A stretch of DNA of 64,000 nucleotides from a gamma proteobacterium HdN1 (GTDB lineage: Bacteria > Pseudomonadota > Gammaproteobacteria > Pseudomonadales > Ketobacteraceae), in NCBI GenBank assembly GCA_000198515.1, contig FP929140.1, forward strand, positions 3,756,527-3,820,526. Reading direction: 5' to 3'. The position numbers and the translations under genes are program-made. The notes beneath the pieces were generated by a model. That model worked only from the letters and a program-made list of their open reading frames with translations. It was not told where the DNA came from and ran no database searches. This document shows, in pieces, positions 28,426 through 37,166 of the stretch (position 1 is its first letter; each line of letters opens with the position of its first letter).

Positions 28426-30144
28426 TTAATGTCCGCTGGTTACGCGATTGATTTCTTCCAAGCTGGTGACGCCTGCCATCAGCTTGATCAGCCCACTGCG
28501 GCGTAAATCGTTAAAGCCCTCGATGCGGGCTTGATCGGCAATTTGCAGCGAGTTTGCGCCTTCCATAATCAGCCGAGAAATCGAATCGGTAATCTTGACC
28601 ACTTCGTAAATGCCTACTCTTCCTTTATAGCCGTTGTTGCATTTATCACAACCCACGGGATGGAAAACTGTGAACGAGCCGATTTCTTCCGGCTTAAAAC
28701 CAGCTTCCAAGAGCGTCTCTTTAGGCAAATCGACAGGCTTTTTGCAGTGGCTGCACAAACGGCGCGCCAGCCGCTGGGCAATGATCAGCGATACCGAGGT
28801 GGCGATGTTGAAAGCTGGAACGCCCATATTGCGTAAGCGGGTGAGGGTTTCCGGTGCGCTGTTGGTGTGCAGGGTGGAGAGCACCAAGTGCCCAGTTTGT
28901 GCGGCTTTGATGGCGATTTCGGCGGTTTCGAGGTCGCGGATCTCGCCCACCATCACCACATCAGGGTCTTGGCGCAAGAATGCGCGTAGGGCGACGCTAA
29001 AGGTCAGCCCCACTTTGGCGTTTACGTTGACTTGGTTGACGCCTTCGAGGTTGATTTCTGCGGGGTCTTCGGCGGTGGAAATGTTGCGCTCGCCGGTGTT
29101 TAAGATGTTGAGGCCGGTATACAGCGATACGGTTTTACCGCTCCCTGTGGGGCCGGTCACTAGGATCATGCCTTGGGGCTGGTCGAGTGCGGCAAGGTAG
29201 AGGGCTTTTTGCACGTCCTCATAACCGAGGGCGTCGATCCCCAGTTTTGCGCTATCGGGATCAAGAATCCGCATTACGATTTTCTCGCCCCACAAGGTAG
29301 GGAGCGTGTTTACCCGGAAGTCGATGGCGCGGGTTTTGGAGAGCTTCAGTTTGATCCGGCCGTCTTGTGGAATCCGCCGCTCGGAAATGTCCATTTGCGA
29401 CATGACCTTGAGCCGCGCAGCGATCTTGACGGACAGGTTTACCGGTGGGCGCGCCGCCTCTTGCAGAATGCCGTCGGCACGCAAACGAATCCGGTACATT
29501 TTCTCATACGGTTCAAAGTGAATGTCCGACGCACCTTTGCGGATGGCATCTAGCAGGATTTTGTTTACAAAGCGCACGATGGGCGCATCGTCGGCGCCAT
29601 CGGCAGTCACGATGCCTTTGCTATCGTCTTCGGGGCCGCCGCCCTCGATGTCCAGAGAGTCAAGATCAGCATCGTCCAGCGCTTGGATCGACTGATCTTG
29701 GGTGTCCAGAAAGCGATCAATGGTGGCGCCCAAGCGATCATCTGGGATGATGATCGGGTCCACCGTAAGGCCGGTACTGAATTTGATCTCGTCCAGCGCT
29801 TGCAGGTGGGTAGGATCGGATACGCCCACAAATAGCCGAGTGCCGCGCTTGAACAGCGGTAGGATTCGATGCTTGCGAATCAGCTTTTCGCTAACGATTT
29901 CTTTTGGAAAAAAATCTGGGGCGATCGCATCCACGTCCAGCACCGGCACGCCGAACTCCTCGGAGGTGGAGATGGCAAGCGATTTGGCATCGACCAGCTT
30001 TTGCTCTACCAGAAAACTGATCAGCGGCACTCTTTGTTTGCTGGCACTTTGAACGGCCTCGGTGGCCTTCTCGTGCGAGAGTTGGCCTTCGCTAATCAGG
30101 CGACGGACCAAACCGGGAAGGGGAGTTGCGGGTGCTGTATTCAT
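28426..30144 (-). CDS. pilB: Type IV pilus extension ATPase
   Basis: 572 aa. PilB hydrolyses ATP to drive pilus polymerisation. An N-terminal regulatory domain precedes the core with Walker A GPTGSGKTVSLYTGL, the Asp box LRQDPDVVMVGEIRDLETAE and the His box TGHLVLSTLHTN, followed by the tetracysteine zinc site CSHCKKP...CDKCNNGYKGR. ATG 30144 gives MNTAPATPLPGL; 14 codons further upstream are not conserved. It is divergent from pilA. Confidence 0.95.
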   Translation of the reverse strand: MNTAPATPLPGLVRRLISEGQLSHEKATEAVQSASKQRVPLISFLVEQKLVDAKSLAISTSEEFGVPVLDVDAIAPDFFPKEIVSEKLIRKHRILPLFKRGTRLFVGVSDPTHLQALDEIKFSTGLTVDPIIIPDDRLGATIDRFLDTQDQSIQALDDADLDSLDIEGGGPEDDSKGIVTADGADDAPIVRFVNKILLDAIRKGASDIHFEPYEKMYRIRLRADGILQEAARPPVNLSVKIAARLKVMSQMDISERRIPQDGRIKLKLSKTRAIDFRVNTLPTLWGEKIVMRILDPDSAKLGIDALGYEDVQKALYLAALDQPQGMILVTGPTGSGKTVSLYTGLNILNTGERNISTAEDPAEINLEGVNQVNVNAKVGLTFSVALRAFLRQDPDVVMVGEIRDLETAEIAIKAAQTGHLVLSTLHTNSAPETLTRLRNMGVPAFNIATSVSLIIAQRLARRLCSHCKKPVDLPKETLLEAGFKPEEIGSFTVFHPVGCDKCNNGYKGRVGIYEVVKITDSISRLIMEGANSLQIADQARIEGFNDLRRSGLIKLMAGVTSLEEINRVTSGH

Positions 30145-30372
30145 AGGATGCTGTATACAAATGGCAAGAGTGGCTGCACGGGGCAAGGATACAGCTAAGT
30201 GTAGTAGGAATCTGGCGGTAACGAAACGTAAAGCGTTTGTCGCTAACTGACAAAGTTTGTCAGTAGGGTGCTGCGCGATAATGTTGGCTGTTTCTTGATC
30301 GTTTTCTTGTGCTGCGCAAAATTATGAGCCCCGAGAAAGGTTTGGGGCAATCTCGCGCTGGGCGGCCTCAAT

Positions 30373-30388
30373 TGGAACAGATGCTGCA
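30373..30388 (+). promoter_or_regulatory. Probable sigma-54 promoter of pilA
   Basis: TGGAACAGATGCTGCA matches the sigma-54 consensus at GG and GC with correct spacing and two mismatches. The start would be near 30399, 57 bases before the pilA ATG. pilA is sigma-54/PilSR driven in Pseudomonas. The rest of 30145-30440 holds no gene. Confidence 0.6.
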
Positions 30389-30455
30389 TAGCTATGGGCA
30401 GGCGGGCAGGGGCTCGTTCCAACACTGAACCATAAGCGTTTTGGGAGCGTTACCG

Positions 30456-30950
30456 ATGAATACTCTACAACTGAAGAGAAACGTGCAGCAAGGTTTTACC
30501 TTGATTGAATTGATGATCGTGGTTGCGATCATTGGTATTTTGGCGGCGATTGCCGTACCAGCTTACCAGGATTACACGATTCGCACACAGGTGACGGAAG
30601 GTTTGAATCTTGCCAATGAAGCAAAAGCGGGCGTGGCAGATTTTAATGCTAACCGTGGGCGACTGCCTGCCAACAACACTTCGGCGGGCGTTGCCTTGGC
30701 AACTAGCATCACGGGTAACTATGTGACGAACGTTAACGTTGCCACTTCAGGGGCCATCACGATTACCTACGGCAATAAAGTTAACGCGAATATAACAAAT
30801 GGAAAACTTTCCCTGCGGGCGGCCAAGAACCCTGCGGGTGGTGTTGTCTGGGTTTGTGGCTATGCTACTCCTCCTACGGGCCTTACTGCTGTCGGAGCGA
30901 ATGCTACGAGCATCCAGGCCAAGTATCTGCCGTCTGAATGTCGTCAGTAA
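30456..30950 (+). CDS. pilA: Type IV major pilin
   Basis: 164 aa. The leader [13 protein letters not shown] is cut before Phe in [20 protein letters not shown], with Glu5 conserved; PilD is the expected protease. The helix is followed by the variable globular domain, and two C-terminal Cys (WVCGY and PSECRQ) form the D-region disulfide loop. GGGAGCG lies before the ATG. Next comes a strong terminator and then a GT-C-like membrane gene that may decorate the pilin. Confidence 0.95.
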   Translation: MNTLQLKRNVQQGFTLIELMIVVAIIGILAAIAVPAYQDYTIRTQVTEGLNLANEAKAGVADFNANRGRLPANNTSAGVALATSITGNYVTNVNVATSGAITITYGNKVNANITNGKLSLRAAKNPAGGVVWVCGYATPPTGLTAVGANATSIQAKYLPSECRQ

Positions 30951-30964
30951 TTTTATGAAGTGAT

Positions 30965-30998
30965 AAAAAGCCGCCGGAAAATATCCGGCGGCTTTTTT
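30965..30998 (+). terminator. Intrinsic terminator of pilA
   Basis: GCCGCCGGA and TCCGGCGGC form a stem flanked by A-run and T6, right after the pilA stop codon. The next gene begins only about 12 bases later, so its transcription depends on read-through or another promoter. Confidence 0.9.
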
Positions 30999-31009
30999 GT
31001 GGGGTGCCT

Positions 31010-33001
31010 ATGCTGAAGTCTGATAAACCATGTGGCGCTCCCGTTGTTGTTTTTCTTGTTGCGTGGGCATTGCTATTTTGCCTAGTTGTGTTGATCTACT
31101 CACCGGGTTTGCACGGCCCCTTTGTTTTTGATGATATCTCCAACATCGTCGAGAATCAAAAATTAGCGCTGCCGGCTTTTGATCTGGTTCATTTTCGTGA
31201 AGCGGCTTTTTCAACAAGTACGGGCCCCCTCGCGCGGCCTGTCGCGATGCTGTCATTTGCTTTGAATCACTATTTTTCCGGCCTTGAGGAGTTTCCTTAC
31301 AAGTTAACCAATGTGGTTTTGCATTTTCTGAATGCTTTGTTGGTGTTTGCTATATGCCGACGCCTGCTTTTTGTGATGCTTCGCAAGGAGATTGGTGGCG
31401 CCGCAGCTTGGTTTGGGTCCTTTGGTGCCGCAGCCATTTGGCTTGTTCATCCGATACAACTGACCAGTGTGCTGTATGTGGTGCAGCGCATGACAGAGCT
31501 TTCGGCTTTCTTCGCGCTGGCTTGCGTGTATGCCTATTTGTGCGGGCGCTGTCAGGTCAATGTGCTGCGTGCAGCGGGATGGCATGGGTTGGCTGCGATT
31601 GCTGCATTGCTGGCGATTCTGAGCAAGGAAAATCAAGTAATTCTGCCGTGCATTGTTTTTCTGGTGGAGTTTTTGGTGTTCCGGTTCTCCAAGTTCTCGT
31701 GTTCGGTTTTATGGTATGGAAAATTTGTGCAGGCGTTGGTGTGTATCTGCGCTGCGCTTTTTGTCGTGGTGTTCGTTGTTAGCATTCCAAGTTTCGTGAA
31801 CGGGTTTTCACAGCGACCTTTTACCGCCACCGAGCGGTTGCTTACCGAGAGCCGCGTCTTGTTTTTCTATCTGTTCCAGATTTTGGTACCGGATATCAGT
31901 CGAATGCATTTGTTTCACGATGAAATCCGCGTTTCGCATTCACTTCTTTCGCCAATTACAACTGCGATGAGTGTGGGTGGGCTCGCGTGTTTGGTTGTGC
32001 TGTCGTGGTGGAAAAGGCTGCGCTGGCCGTTACTGGCGCTAGCAACTGGCTGGTTTCTGATTGGACATTTGGTGGAGTCCAGCGTTGTGCCACTGGAGCT
32101 AGTGCATGCGCACCGTAACTACTTCCCGATGATAGGGATTTGCATCGCGTTCGGAGGTGGGTTGGCATGGTTGTTCTCAAGGCAGCGTAAGGCTGCTGCG
32201 GCGATGTGGATTGGTATCGTTGTGTTGCTTTCTGCAGGAACTTGGGTGCGCGCCAATGATTGGCGGTCCTGGCCGGTACTTGTGGTCAGCGAGGCAGAGA
32301 AGAACCCTAATTCGCCGCGTTCACAATACGAGGCAGGGCGTTATTACTATTGGATGGTTGAACATGCGATTGCCACACATTCAAAAAAAACCGATGCGGC
32401 TGAGAGGCAGGAGGAAAAACGCAGCATTCAGGATCAGGCTGACATGTACGATAAAGCAGATTATGCCAAAGCAATGCACTATCTGGAGCGCACAATTGAT
32501 GCGCCGGAATCCATCGCAGGGTTGACGGTGATGCTGCGACTGGATGATCTGGTGGGCAACCCACCCAATGAAGGGTGGGAAAATCTGATTCTGGAGCGTT
32601 TGAGATCGGTTCGGATGGCGTCCAACGATATCAACAAGCTGCTTGATCTGTTTGTGTGTGTGGTGGAATCTAAGTGCACCATTCGTCCGGCGTTTCTGAA
32701 CCAAGTGGCTGCTACGGCCATAGAGAGTCCGGTCTTGCATGCTTATGCCAAGTCAATGGTGCTGAGCGTGGCATCAGACATGAGTCTGGTGAGTGGCCGC
32801 GCCGATTTTGCTCGCTACTATCTATTGAAGGCGTTAGAAATTTCACCCACAAATTTTGCGGTGTTCCTGAAAACGCTTTCGCTTGCTTCGGCATTGCGGG
32901 ATGAAGAAATGTATCACCATGTGATTGAACTGTTCGCAAACAAATTCCAAGAGCCATCACAACTGGCGCAGTATGATAGAGTGTACCCTGAAAAGTCATG
33001 A
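31010..33001 (+). CDS. GT-C-like polytopic membrane protein, possible pilin glycosyltransferase
   Basis: 663 aa. The first half has about ten hydrophobic helices. A first periplasmic loop carries FVFDDISNIVEN, an acidic pair typical of GT-C lipid-phosphate-sugar-dependent enzymes, then RPVAMLSFALNHYF, VVLHFLNALL and HPIQLTSVLYVVQRMTELSA, which resemble TMTC-like and TfpW-like proteins. The second half (after about residue 430) is soluble and helical, possibly TPR-like. Position right after pilA suggests pilin glycosylation, which is inference. ATG 31010 is preferred over GTG 31004. No defined sugar donor can be named. Confidence 0.6.
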   Translation: MLKSDKPCGAPVVVFLVAWALLFCLVVLIYSPGLHGPFVFDDISNIVENQKLALPAFDLVHFREAAFSTSTGPLARPVAMLSFALNHYFSGLEEFPYKLTNVVLHFLNALLVFAICRRLLFVMLRKEIGGAAAWFGSFGAAAIWLVHPIQLTSVLYVVQRMTELSAFFALACVYAYLCGRCQVNVLRAAGWHGLAAIAALLAILSKENQVILPCIVFLVEFLVFRFSKFSCSVLWYGKFVQALVCICAALFVVVFVVSIPSFVNGFSQRPFTATERLLTESRVLFFYLFQILVPDISRMHLFHDEIRVSHSLLSPITTAMSVGGLACLVVLSWWKRLRWPLLALATGWFLIGHLVESSVVPLELVHAHRNYFPMIGICIAFGGGLAWLFSRQRKAAAAMWIGIVVLLSAGTWVRANDWRSWPVLVVSEAEKNPNSPRSQYEAGRYYYWMVEHAIATHSKKTDAAERQEEKRSIQDQADMYDKADYAKAMHYLERTIDAPESIAGLTVMLRLDDLVGNPPNEGWENLILERLRSVRMASNDINKLLDLFVCVVESKCTIRPAFLNQVAATAIESPVLHAYAKSMVLSVASDMSLVSGRADFARYYLLKALEISPTNFAVFLKTLSLASALRDEEMYHHVIELFANKFQEPSQLAQYDRVYPEKS

Positions 33002-33140
33002 GTAGTTCGTCACGATAACCCGCACTGGCGATTATCAGGATTTGATATATGCTTTTGTTTTACCATACCAATCCTGTCAGCATGGCTGTTCGCCACGGAT
33101 GATTGCCATTATAGGGCTTGTTGAAAATGAATCCTGATCA

Positions 33141-33254
33141 ATGCCTACCCTAAGTGTCGTGCTTCCTGCAAAAAATGAATCCCGCGCTGTAGGCCAGACG
33201 GTACAGGCGATCGCGCGTGCGTGGCCCGATGCGCGCGCGGCAACGGCATCCTAA
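33141..33254 (+). pseudogene. Remnant of a GT2 glycosyltransferase with internal deletion
   Basis: The 38-codon frame MPTLSVVLPAKNESRAVGQT... is about 92 percent identical in DNA to the first 80 bases of the GT2 gene at 35130. It then jumps, through a shared TGCG, over 123 bases (41 codons) to a segment matching 35346-35358, and stops. It is a broken paralogue or an old truncated copy. No ribosome site is seen. Confidence 0.85.
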
Positions 33255-33314
33255 CGTGGCAGGTGAGTGGGCACGCGTGGTGAAATCCGCTCGAAGTGCA
33301 CTCACATAGCGATG

Positions 33315-33357
33315 TTGACAAAAAGGAAACAGGCGCTTAGTATTGACAATATGTCAA
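33315..33357 (+). promoter_or_regulatory. higBA promoter with overlapping operator palindrome
   Basis: TTGACA (33315-33320), a 17-base spacer and TAGTAT (33338-33343) form a good sigma-70 promoter. The perfect palindrome TTGACA-ATA-TGTCAA (33343-33357) begins at the last base of the -10, a likely HigA binding site. Between 33002 and 33300 nothing but the GT2 remnant is seen. Confidence 0.65.
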
Positions 33358-33371
33358 CCGTAGAGTGCCCC

Positions 33372-33683
33372 ATGCACCTTATCTCACGAAAGCCGTTCAC
33401 GGATGCCGCGAAACAGTTTCCCAATCAGGCGCGTGCCCTTGAGGCAACGTATAAGGTCTTGAGAAACGGGGAGTTCCGCTCACCGAACCAACTGCGTAAC
33501 GTTTTTCCGAGTCTGGACAATTTCAAATACAAGGATAAGTGGTGGGTTATCGATATAGGCGGAAACACACTGCGCCTGATTGCGTTCATTGAGTTTCGCG
33601 ACAATCGAATGTACGTGAAGCACATTGTCACGCATGCCGAGTATGACAAGCTTTGTAAGAAATACGCCAAGGAGCAAGATTGA
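33372..33683 (+). CDS. higB: HigB mRNA interferase toxin
   Basis: 103 aa, the length of E. coli HigB. MHLISRKPFTDAAKQFPNQA, then RNVFPSLDNFKYKDKWWVID and RLIAFIEFRDNRMYVKHIV, match ribosome-dependent mRNA-cleaving HigB toxins. The ATG at 33372 is the family start; upstream ATGs at 33351 and 33267 are less likely. higA follows after 1 base. Confidence 0.92.
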   Translation: MHLISRKPFTDAAKQFPNQARALEATYKVLRNGEFRSPNQLRNVFPSLDNFKYKDKWWVIDIGGNTLRLIAFIEFRDNRMYVKHIVTHAEYDKLCKKYAKEQD

Positions 33684-33684
33684 T

Positions 33685-34101
33685 ATGTTGAACGTTTCGT
33701 CAATAAAAGAAAAAGCCCGCGCTCTTTTCTCAGAAGCAGAATTCATATCACACATTGACAGCCAAGAAGAGTATGAAAATGCCCTGACGCTCATGGATGC
33801 GTTGATCGAAGACTATGATAACAACCGCGCATTGATTGAGACGCTATCCCACGCAATTGGGCAGTGGGAGGAAGGTGCAGATGAATTTGCCGAATTCAAT
33901 CAGCGCGTATCTTCATTGCGCGACGTAGATGTGCTGCGACTGATCATTGATCAGCACGGGCTCAGCCTTGATGATCTACCGGAAATTGGCAGTAAGTCAC
34001 TTGTTTCTAAAATTTTGAACGGACGCGGCCGTAATTTGACTAAAGCCCATATAGACGCACTTTCTAAGCGTTTTGGCTTGAGTCCCGCTGTTTTCTTCTG
34101 A
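33685..34101 (+). CDS. higA: HigA antitoxin
   Basis: 138 aa. The HTH region near residue 90 (IIDQHGLSLDDLPEIGSKSLVSKILNG, with GLSPAVFF at the end) and an acidic N-terminal helix bundle identify the HigA partner of HigB. It neutralises the toxin and probably represses through the palindrome at 33343-33357. A brnA remnant starts 2 bases after its stop codon. Confidence 0.92.
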   Translation: MLNVSSIKEKARALFSEAEFISHIDSQEEYENALTLMDALIEDYDNNRALIETLSHAIGQWEEGADEFAEFNQRVSSLRDVDVLRLIIDQHGLSLDDLPEIGSKSLVSKILNGRGRNLTKAHIDALSKRFGLSPAVFF

Positions 34102-34103
34102 TC

Positions 34104-34304
34104 GACTACAGCGACGCGCCGGCGTTGCCCGATGCTGTTTGGATAAAGGCGACAACGGAACTGCCCCACACCAAGAAGCAAATCACGCTGCGCATTGATG
34201 CCGAAGTGTTGGAGTTTTTCAAACACACCGGCAAGCGGTATCAGTCGCGCATGAATGCCGTCTTGCGCTCTTACGTGGAGGCGCACAAAGCGCACGCGAA
34301 ATAA
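34104..34304 (+). pseudogene. 5'-truncated brnA-type antitoxin remnant
   Basis: 67 codons without a start: DYSDAPALPDAVWIKA, then KKQITLRIDAEVLEFFKHTG and YQSRMNAVLRSYVEAHKA match the C-terminal part of BrnA antitoxins (ribbon-helix-helix). The first dozen or more residues and any brnT toxin are missing. The frame abuts the higA stop, so a deletion may have fused the two modules. Confidence 0.75.
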
Positions 34305-34309
34305 AGCGA

Positions 34310-34332
34310 GTCACGTTCGGGAGAAAACTGGG
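34310..34332 (+). repeat. 23-bp repeat of the Uma2 gene's 3' end (copy 1)
   Basis: GTCACGTTCGGGAGAAAACT followed by GGG recurs exactly at 34889-34911 inside the Uma2 gene. In the same reading frame it encodes SHVREKTGG and then stops, so it looks like the tail of a lost second Uma2 gene. Confidence 0.75.
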
Positions 34333-34422
34333 GGTTTTCGCGCGAGGTAAAGTATCAACAAAAAAAGCGTTCGAGCGGAAAGAGCAGCAGGTGGAAATGT
34401 TTCCTTTGGAAGGAGATTAAAT

Positions 34423-34935
34423 GTGTTAACTCAACGCGCAGTTTATCAATTAACGATCGCTGATTATGAAGCGATCGCAGAAAACATTACTCAGAAAACC
34501 GAGCTGCTTTATGGAGAAATTCTAATGGTGCCACCGGTTGGCTGGACGCACACCACCATTCAAAAGAATGCAGCTACTTTGCTTAATGACCGATTTCCCA
34601 ACTTGGTTTATACGAACGGTTCAATTCGACTTGGTCAAAATACGTTACTTGAACCTGATATCACTGTATTTAAAGCGCTGCCACATGATGTGGAATACCC
34701 AGAAGGTGCGCAGGTATCACTGGTTGTTGAGGTTGCCGTCACCACACTAAGAACCGACACGCTCAACGACGGCACAGGCAAGCTCTCTGCTTATGCAATG
34801 GGTGGGATACCTGAGATATGGGTGGTAGACGTAGAAGGTAAAGAGTTGCATAGGTATACATCCCCTGATTCACGAGGAATTTATGCGTGTCACGTTCGGG
34901 AGAAAACTGGGATTATTGAGCAGATATTGAGTTGA
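34423..34935 (+). CDS. Uma2-family (DUF820) endonuclease-like protein
   Basis: 170 aa. The family shows a PD-(D/E)XK-type core: TELLYGEILMVPP, then EPDITVF and SLVVEVAVTTLRTDTLNDGT, with the metal-binding D and E and a Tyr/Ala segment KLSAYAMGGIPEIWVVD. Function of Uma2 proteins is not known; many are multicopy and horizontally moved. GTG at 34423 is the start because GGAAGGAG lies 8 bases before it and the nearby ATG leads to an immediate stop codon. It is more AT-rich than its neighbours. Confidence 0.8.
   Translation: MLTQRAVYQLTIADYEAIAENITQKTELLYGEILMVPPVGWTHTTIQKNAATLLNDRFPNLVYTNGSIRLGQNTLLEPDITVFKALPHDVEYPEGAQVSLVVEVAVTTLRTDTLNDGTGKLSAYAMGGIPEIWVVDVEGKELHRYTSPDSRGIYACHVREKTGIIEQILS
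34889..34911 (+). repeat. 23-bp repeat, copy 2, within Uma2 gene
   Basis: Exact match to 34310-34332; with one mismatch the repeat extends to 27 bases. It encodes HVREKTG near the C-terminus of the Uma2 protein. Confidence 0.75.
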
Positions 34936-35129
34936 ACAAGTGCCCGCGAGGACGCCTTACGCTTTCTCGCAGCATGCTCTACTGTTTAGTGACGGGAGAG
35001 TTCATAGAAAAGAGCGAGGTCTTTCGCGAACGGCTGGAAAATTCCAAAAATTGATATACTCTTCAAGTTCGTAGCATTCCAACATGTTGAACGCAACCTT
35101 CCAATCATGCCAAGGTGAACCCCAGCCAA

Positions 35130-35984
35130 ATGGCTCTGCTCAGTGTTGTACTCCCTGCAAAAAACGAATCCCGCGCTGTAGGCCAGACGGTGCAGGCGAT
35201 CGCGCATGCGTGGCCCGATGCGGAGATTATCGTGGTGAACGATGGCTCCAGCGATGCCACTGCAGCCGTAGCCCAAGCGGCCGGCGCTCGCGTGGTAAAC
35301 CATCCCTACAGCAAAGGTAACGGCGCCGCAGTGAAGAGCGGTGCGCGCGCGGCAACGGGGGATGTGCTGGTGTTCATGGATGCCGATGGCCAGCATAATC
35401 CAGCGGATATTCAGCGTTTGTTAGAACGGATGGATCAGGGCTATGACATGGTGGTGGGCGCACGCAAAAAGGGCTCGCAAGCCAGCCTAGGCAGGGGATT
35501 AGCCAACGGATTTTACAATTGGCTGGCTAGCTGGATGACGGGACATCGTGTGGAAGATTTGACGTCGGGCTTTCGTGCGGTGCGTGCAAGTAAATTCCGC
35601 GAGTTTCTGTATTTGTTGCCTAACGGATTTTCTTACCCGACCACGTCTACCATGGCATTTTTTCGTGCCGGTTATTCAGTCGCGTATGTACCCATCCACG
35701 CCGCTCAGCGGATCGGCAAGAGCCACCTTCGTGTGGTGCCGGATGGCGTGCGGTTTTTGCTGATTATTTTCAAGATTGGCACCTTATATTCACCGTTAAA
35801 AATTTTTGCACCGATTGCGTTGTTGATGTTTATGCTGGCCTCTGGCTGGTATGGGTGGACGTATTTTAGCGCAGGGCGGTTTACTAATATGAGTGCGTTG
35901 CTATATTCGGGGAGTGTGCTGGTGTTTTTGCTTGGGTTGATTTCGGAGCAGATTACGGCGTTGATGTATAAGGGGGAGGGGTAG
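35130..35984 (+). CDS. GT2 glycosyltransferase, dolichol-phosphate-mannose-synthase-like
   Basis: 284 aa. The GT-A fold is clear: LSVVLPAKNESRAVGQTV, IIVVNDGSSDATA, and the metal-binding DADGQHNPADI. Two C-terminal hydrophobic helices (about residues 220-280) anchor it in the membrane. Such enzymes usually load a sugar onto undecaprenyl phosphate, which could feed the GT-C-like protein after pilA. ATG 35130 is used; an in-frame GTG at 35115 is possible. The fragment at 33141 is a related copy. Confidence 0.88.
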   Translation: MALLSVVLPAKNESRAVGQTVQAIAHAWPDAEIIVVNDGSSDATAAVAQAAGARVVNHPYSKGNGAAVKSGARAATGDVLVFMDADGQHNPADIQRLLERMDQGYDMVVGARKKGSQASLGRGLANGFYNWLASWMTGHRVEDLTSGFRAVRASKFREFLYLLPNGFSYPTTSTMAFFRAGYSVAYVPIHAAQRIGKSHLRVVPDGVRFLLIIFKIGTLYSPLKIFAPIALLMFMLASGWYGWTYFSAGRFTNMSALLYSGSVLVFLLGLISEQITALMYKGEG

Positions 35985-36122
35985 GGGGTAGTTGCCGGCC
36001 GTTGTTTTGTTGCGGATGGCAGTCGAGCAAGTCGGCACACGGGCCGTGGTGGTTACCGAAAACACCCGCATTGGCTCCGGCACTTCCGTTACGCTACTTT
36101 GAACACAAATAGAGATGTGTGT

Positions 36123-37166
36123 ATGAACGAACAAAAAGTCGCGCGAATTTGCTGGAATTTAAATAGGTGGCAATCCCCATCAGGCAGAGCAGGAAAGGTG
36201 GCTAATGGGAGTTCTGGCGCATACGAAGCGGAGACAGGCTACGGCCACGAAGAGTGGCTATTTGACACAAGCAAACTGGTTAATGGCTTTCACTATGCAT
36301 ATATTCAAGCAATTGGCCAACACCGCGCTAAGTACGAAGGGAAAAAGTTCGACATATCTTTCTATTCGATAAATAGCGCAAAAAAAGAGCGATGGTGGCT
36401 GGGAGAAATACACGATGTACAAGTTGTTTCTGCCAGCGAGTCAAAATTAGTGTACTTTGAATACAAAAAAGCCGGATGGCTTAAAGAAATGTATTCCCAG
36501 CTAGTGGCTGTTGGCGCCGATCTCAACGCGTTCAAAAAAATTGAGCCAGAAGGACTCTTCTGCATAAAATTCCGTCCCCGCGACATGAAACTCCTTGAGG
36601 AGCCGAAAAGCTTCTCTGCGAATGACCCAGCAGTAAAATCGGACTACTACAACCTAAAGAATAAAGTCAGCAATCCTGTAGGTATCAATGCCGGAGGATT
36701 TTTATTCACCCCGGGCTCCCCTGATAAAAAAGGCAAAACAACAGCAGCGTATAGCAGCCATACAAAAGACATAGACTTAGTGCACAATCAAATCCAAGAA
36801 CACATGTATAAGCATCTCTGCAAAATTCATGGAGCGGAAAATGTTTCTTGCGAGCAAGACACTGGCTACGGGACAAAAATCGACATCGTAGTGCGATTAT
36901 CCTCCAACTACTCATTTTACGAGCTAAAGACATCAAATACATCTAAGCAATGCATTAGAGAAGCGCTATCACAGCTGTTAGAGTACGCTTACTATCCAAA
37001 TGATGCGCGCGCCTCAAAGCTAATTATTGTTGGCCCTGCTAACCTTTCAGCAGAGTCAAAGTCTTACCTAGAAAATCTAAGAAAAAAATTCTCTCTACCA
37101 CTGTACTACCAAGAATACGATATAGAAACAAACGGCCTTGGGAGCGAGGAGCCCGCAATTGGTTAA
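36123..37166 (+). CDS. PD-(D/E)XK nuclease-like protein with possible DNA-reading N-terminus
   Basis: 347 aa. The N-terminal half has WNLNRWQSPSG, GYGHEEWLFD, GFHYAYIQAI and RWWLGEIHDVQ, which resemble a base-recognition module I have seen in HNH and type IV restriction proteins. The C-terminal third carries KIDIVV, YSFYELKTS and REALSQLLEYAYY, the D, ExK and Q-x-x-x-Y parts of a Mrr-like PD-(D/E)XK fold. AT-rich codon use sets it apart from nearby glycan genes. Its last few codons overlap the edge of an IS3 fragment. Restriction of modified DNA is inference. Confidence 0.55.
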   Translation: MNEQKVARICWNLNRWQSPSGRAGKVANGSSGAYEAETGYGHEEWLFDTSKLVNGFHYAYIQAIGQHRAKYEGKKFDISFYSINSAKKERWWLGEIHDVQVVSASESKLVYFEYKKAGWLKEMYSQLVAVGADLNAFKKIEPEGLFCIKFRPRDMKLLEEPKSFSANDPAVKSDYYNLKNKVSNPVGINAGGFLFTPGSPDKKGKTTAAYSSHTKDIDLVHNQIQEHMYKHLCKIHGAENVSCEQDTGYGTKIDIVVRLSSNYSFYELKTSNTSKQCIREALSQLLEYAYYPNDARASKLIIVGPANLSAESKSYLENLRKKFSLPLYYQEYDIETNGLGSEEPAIG

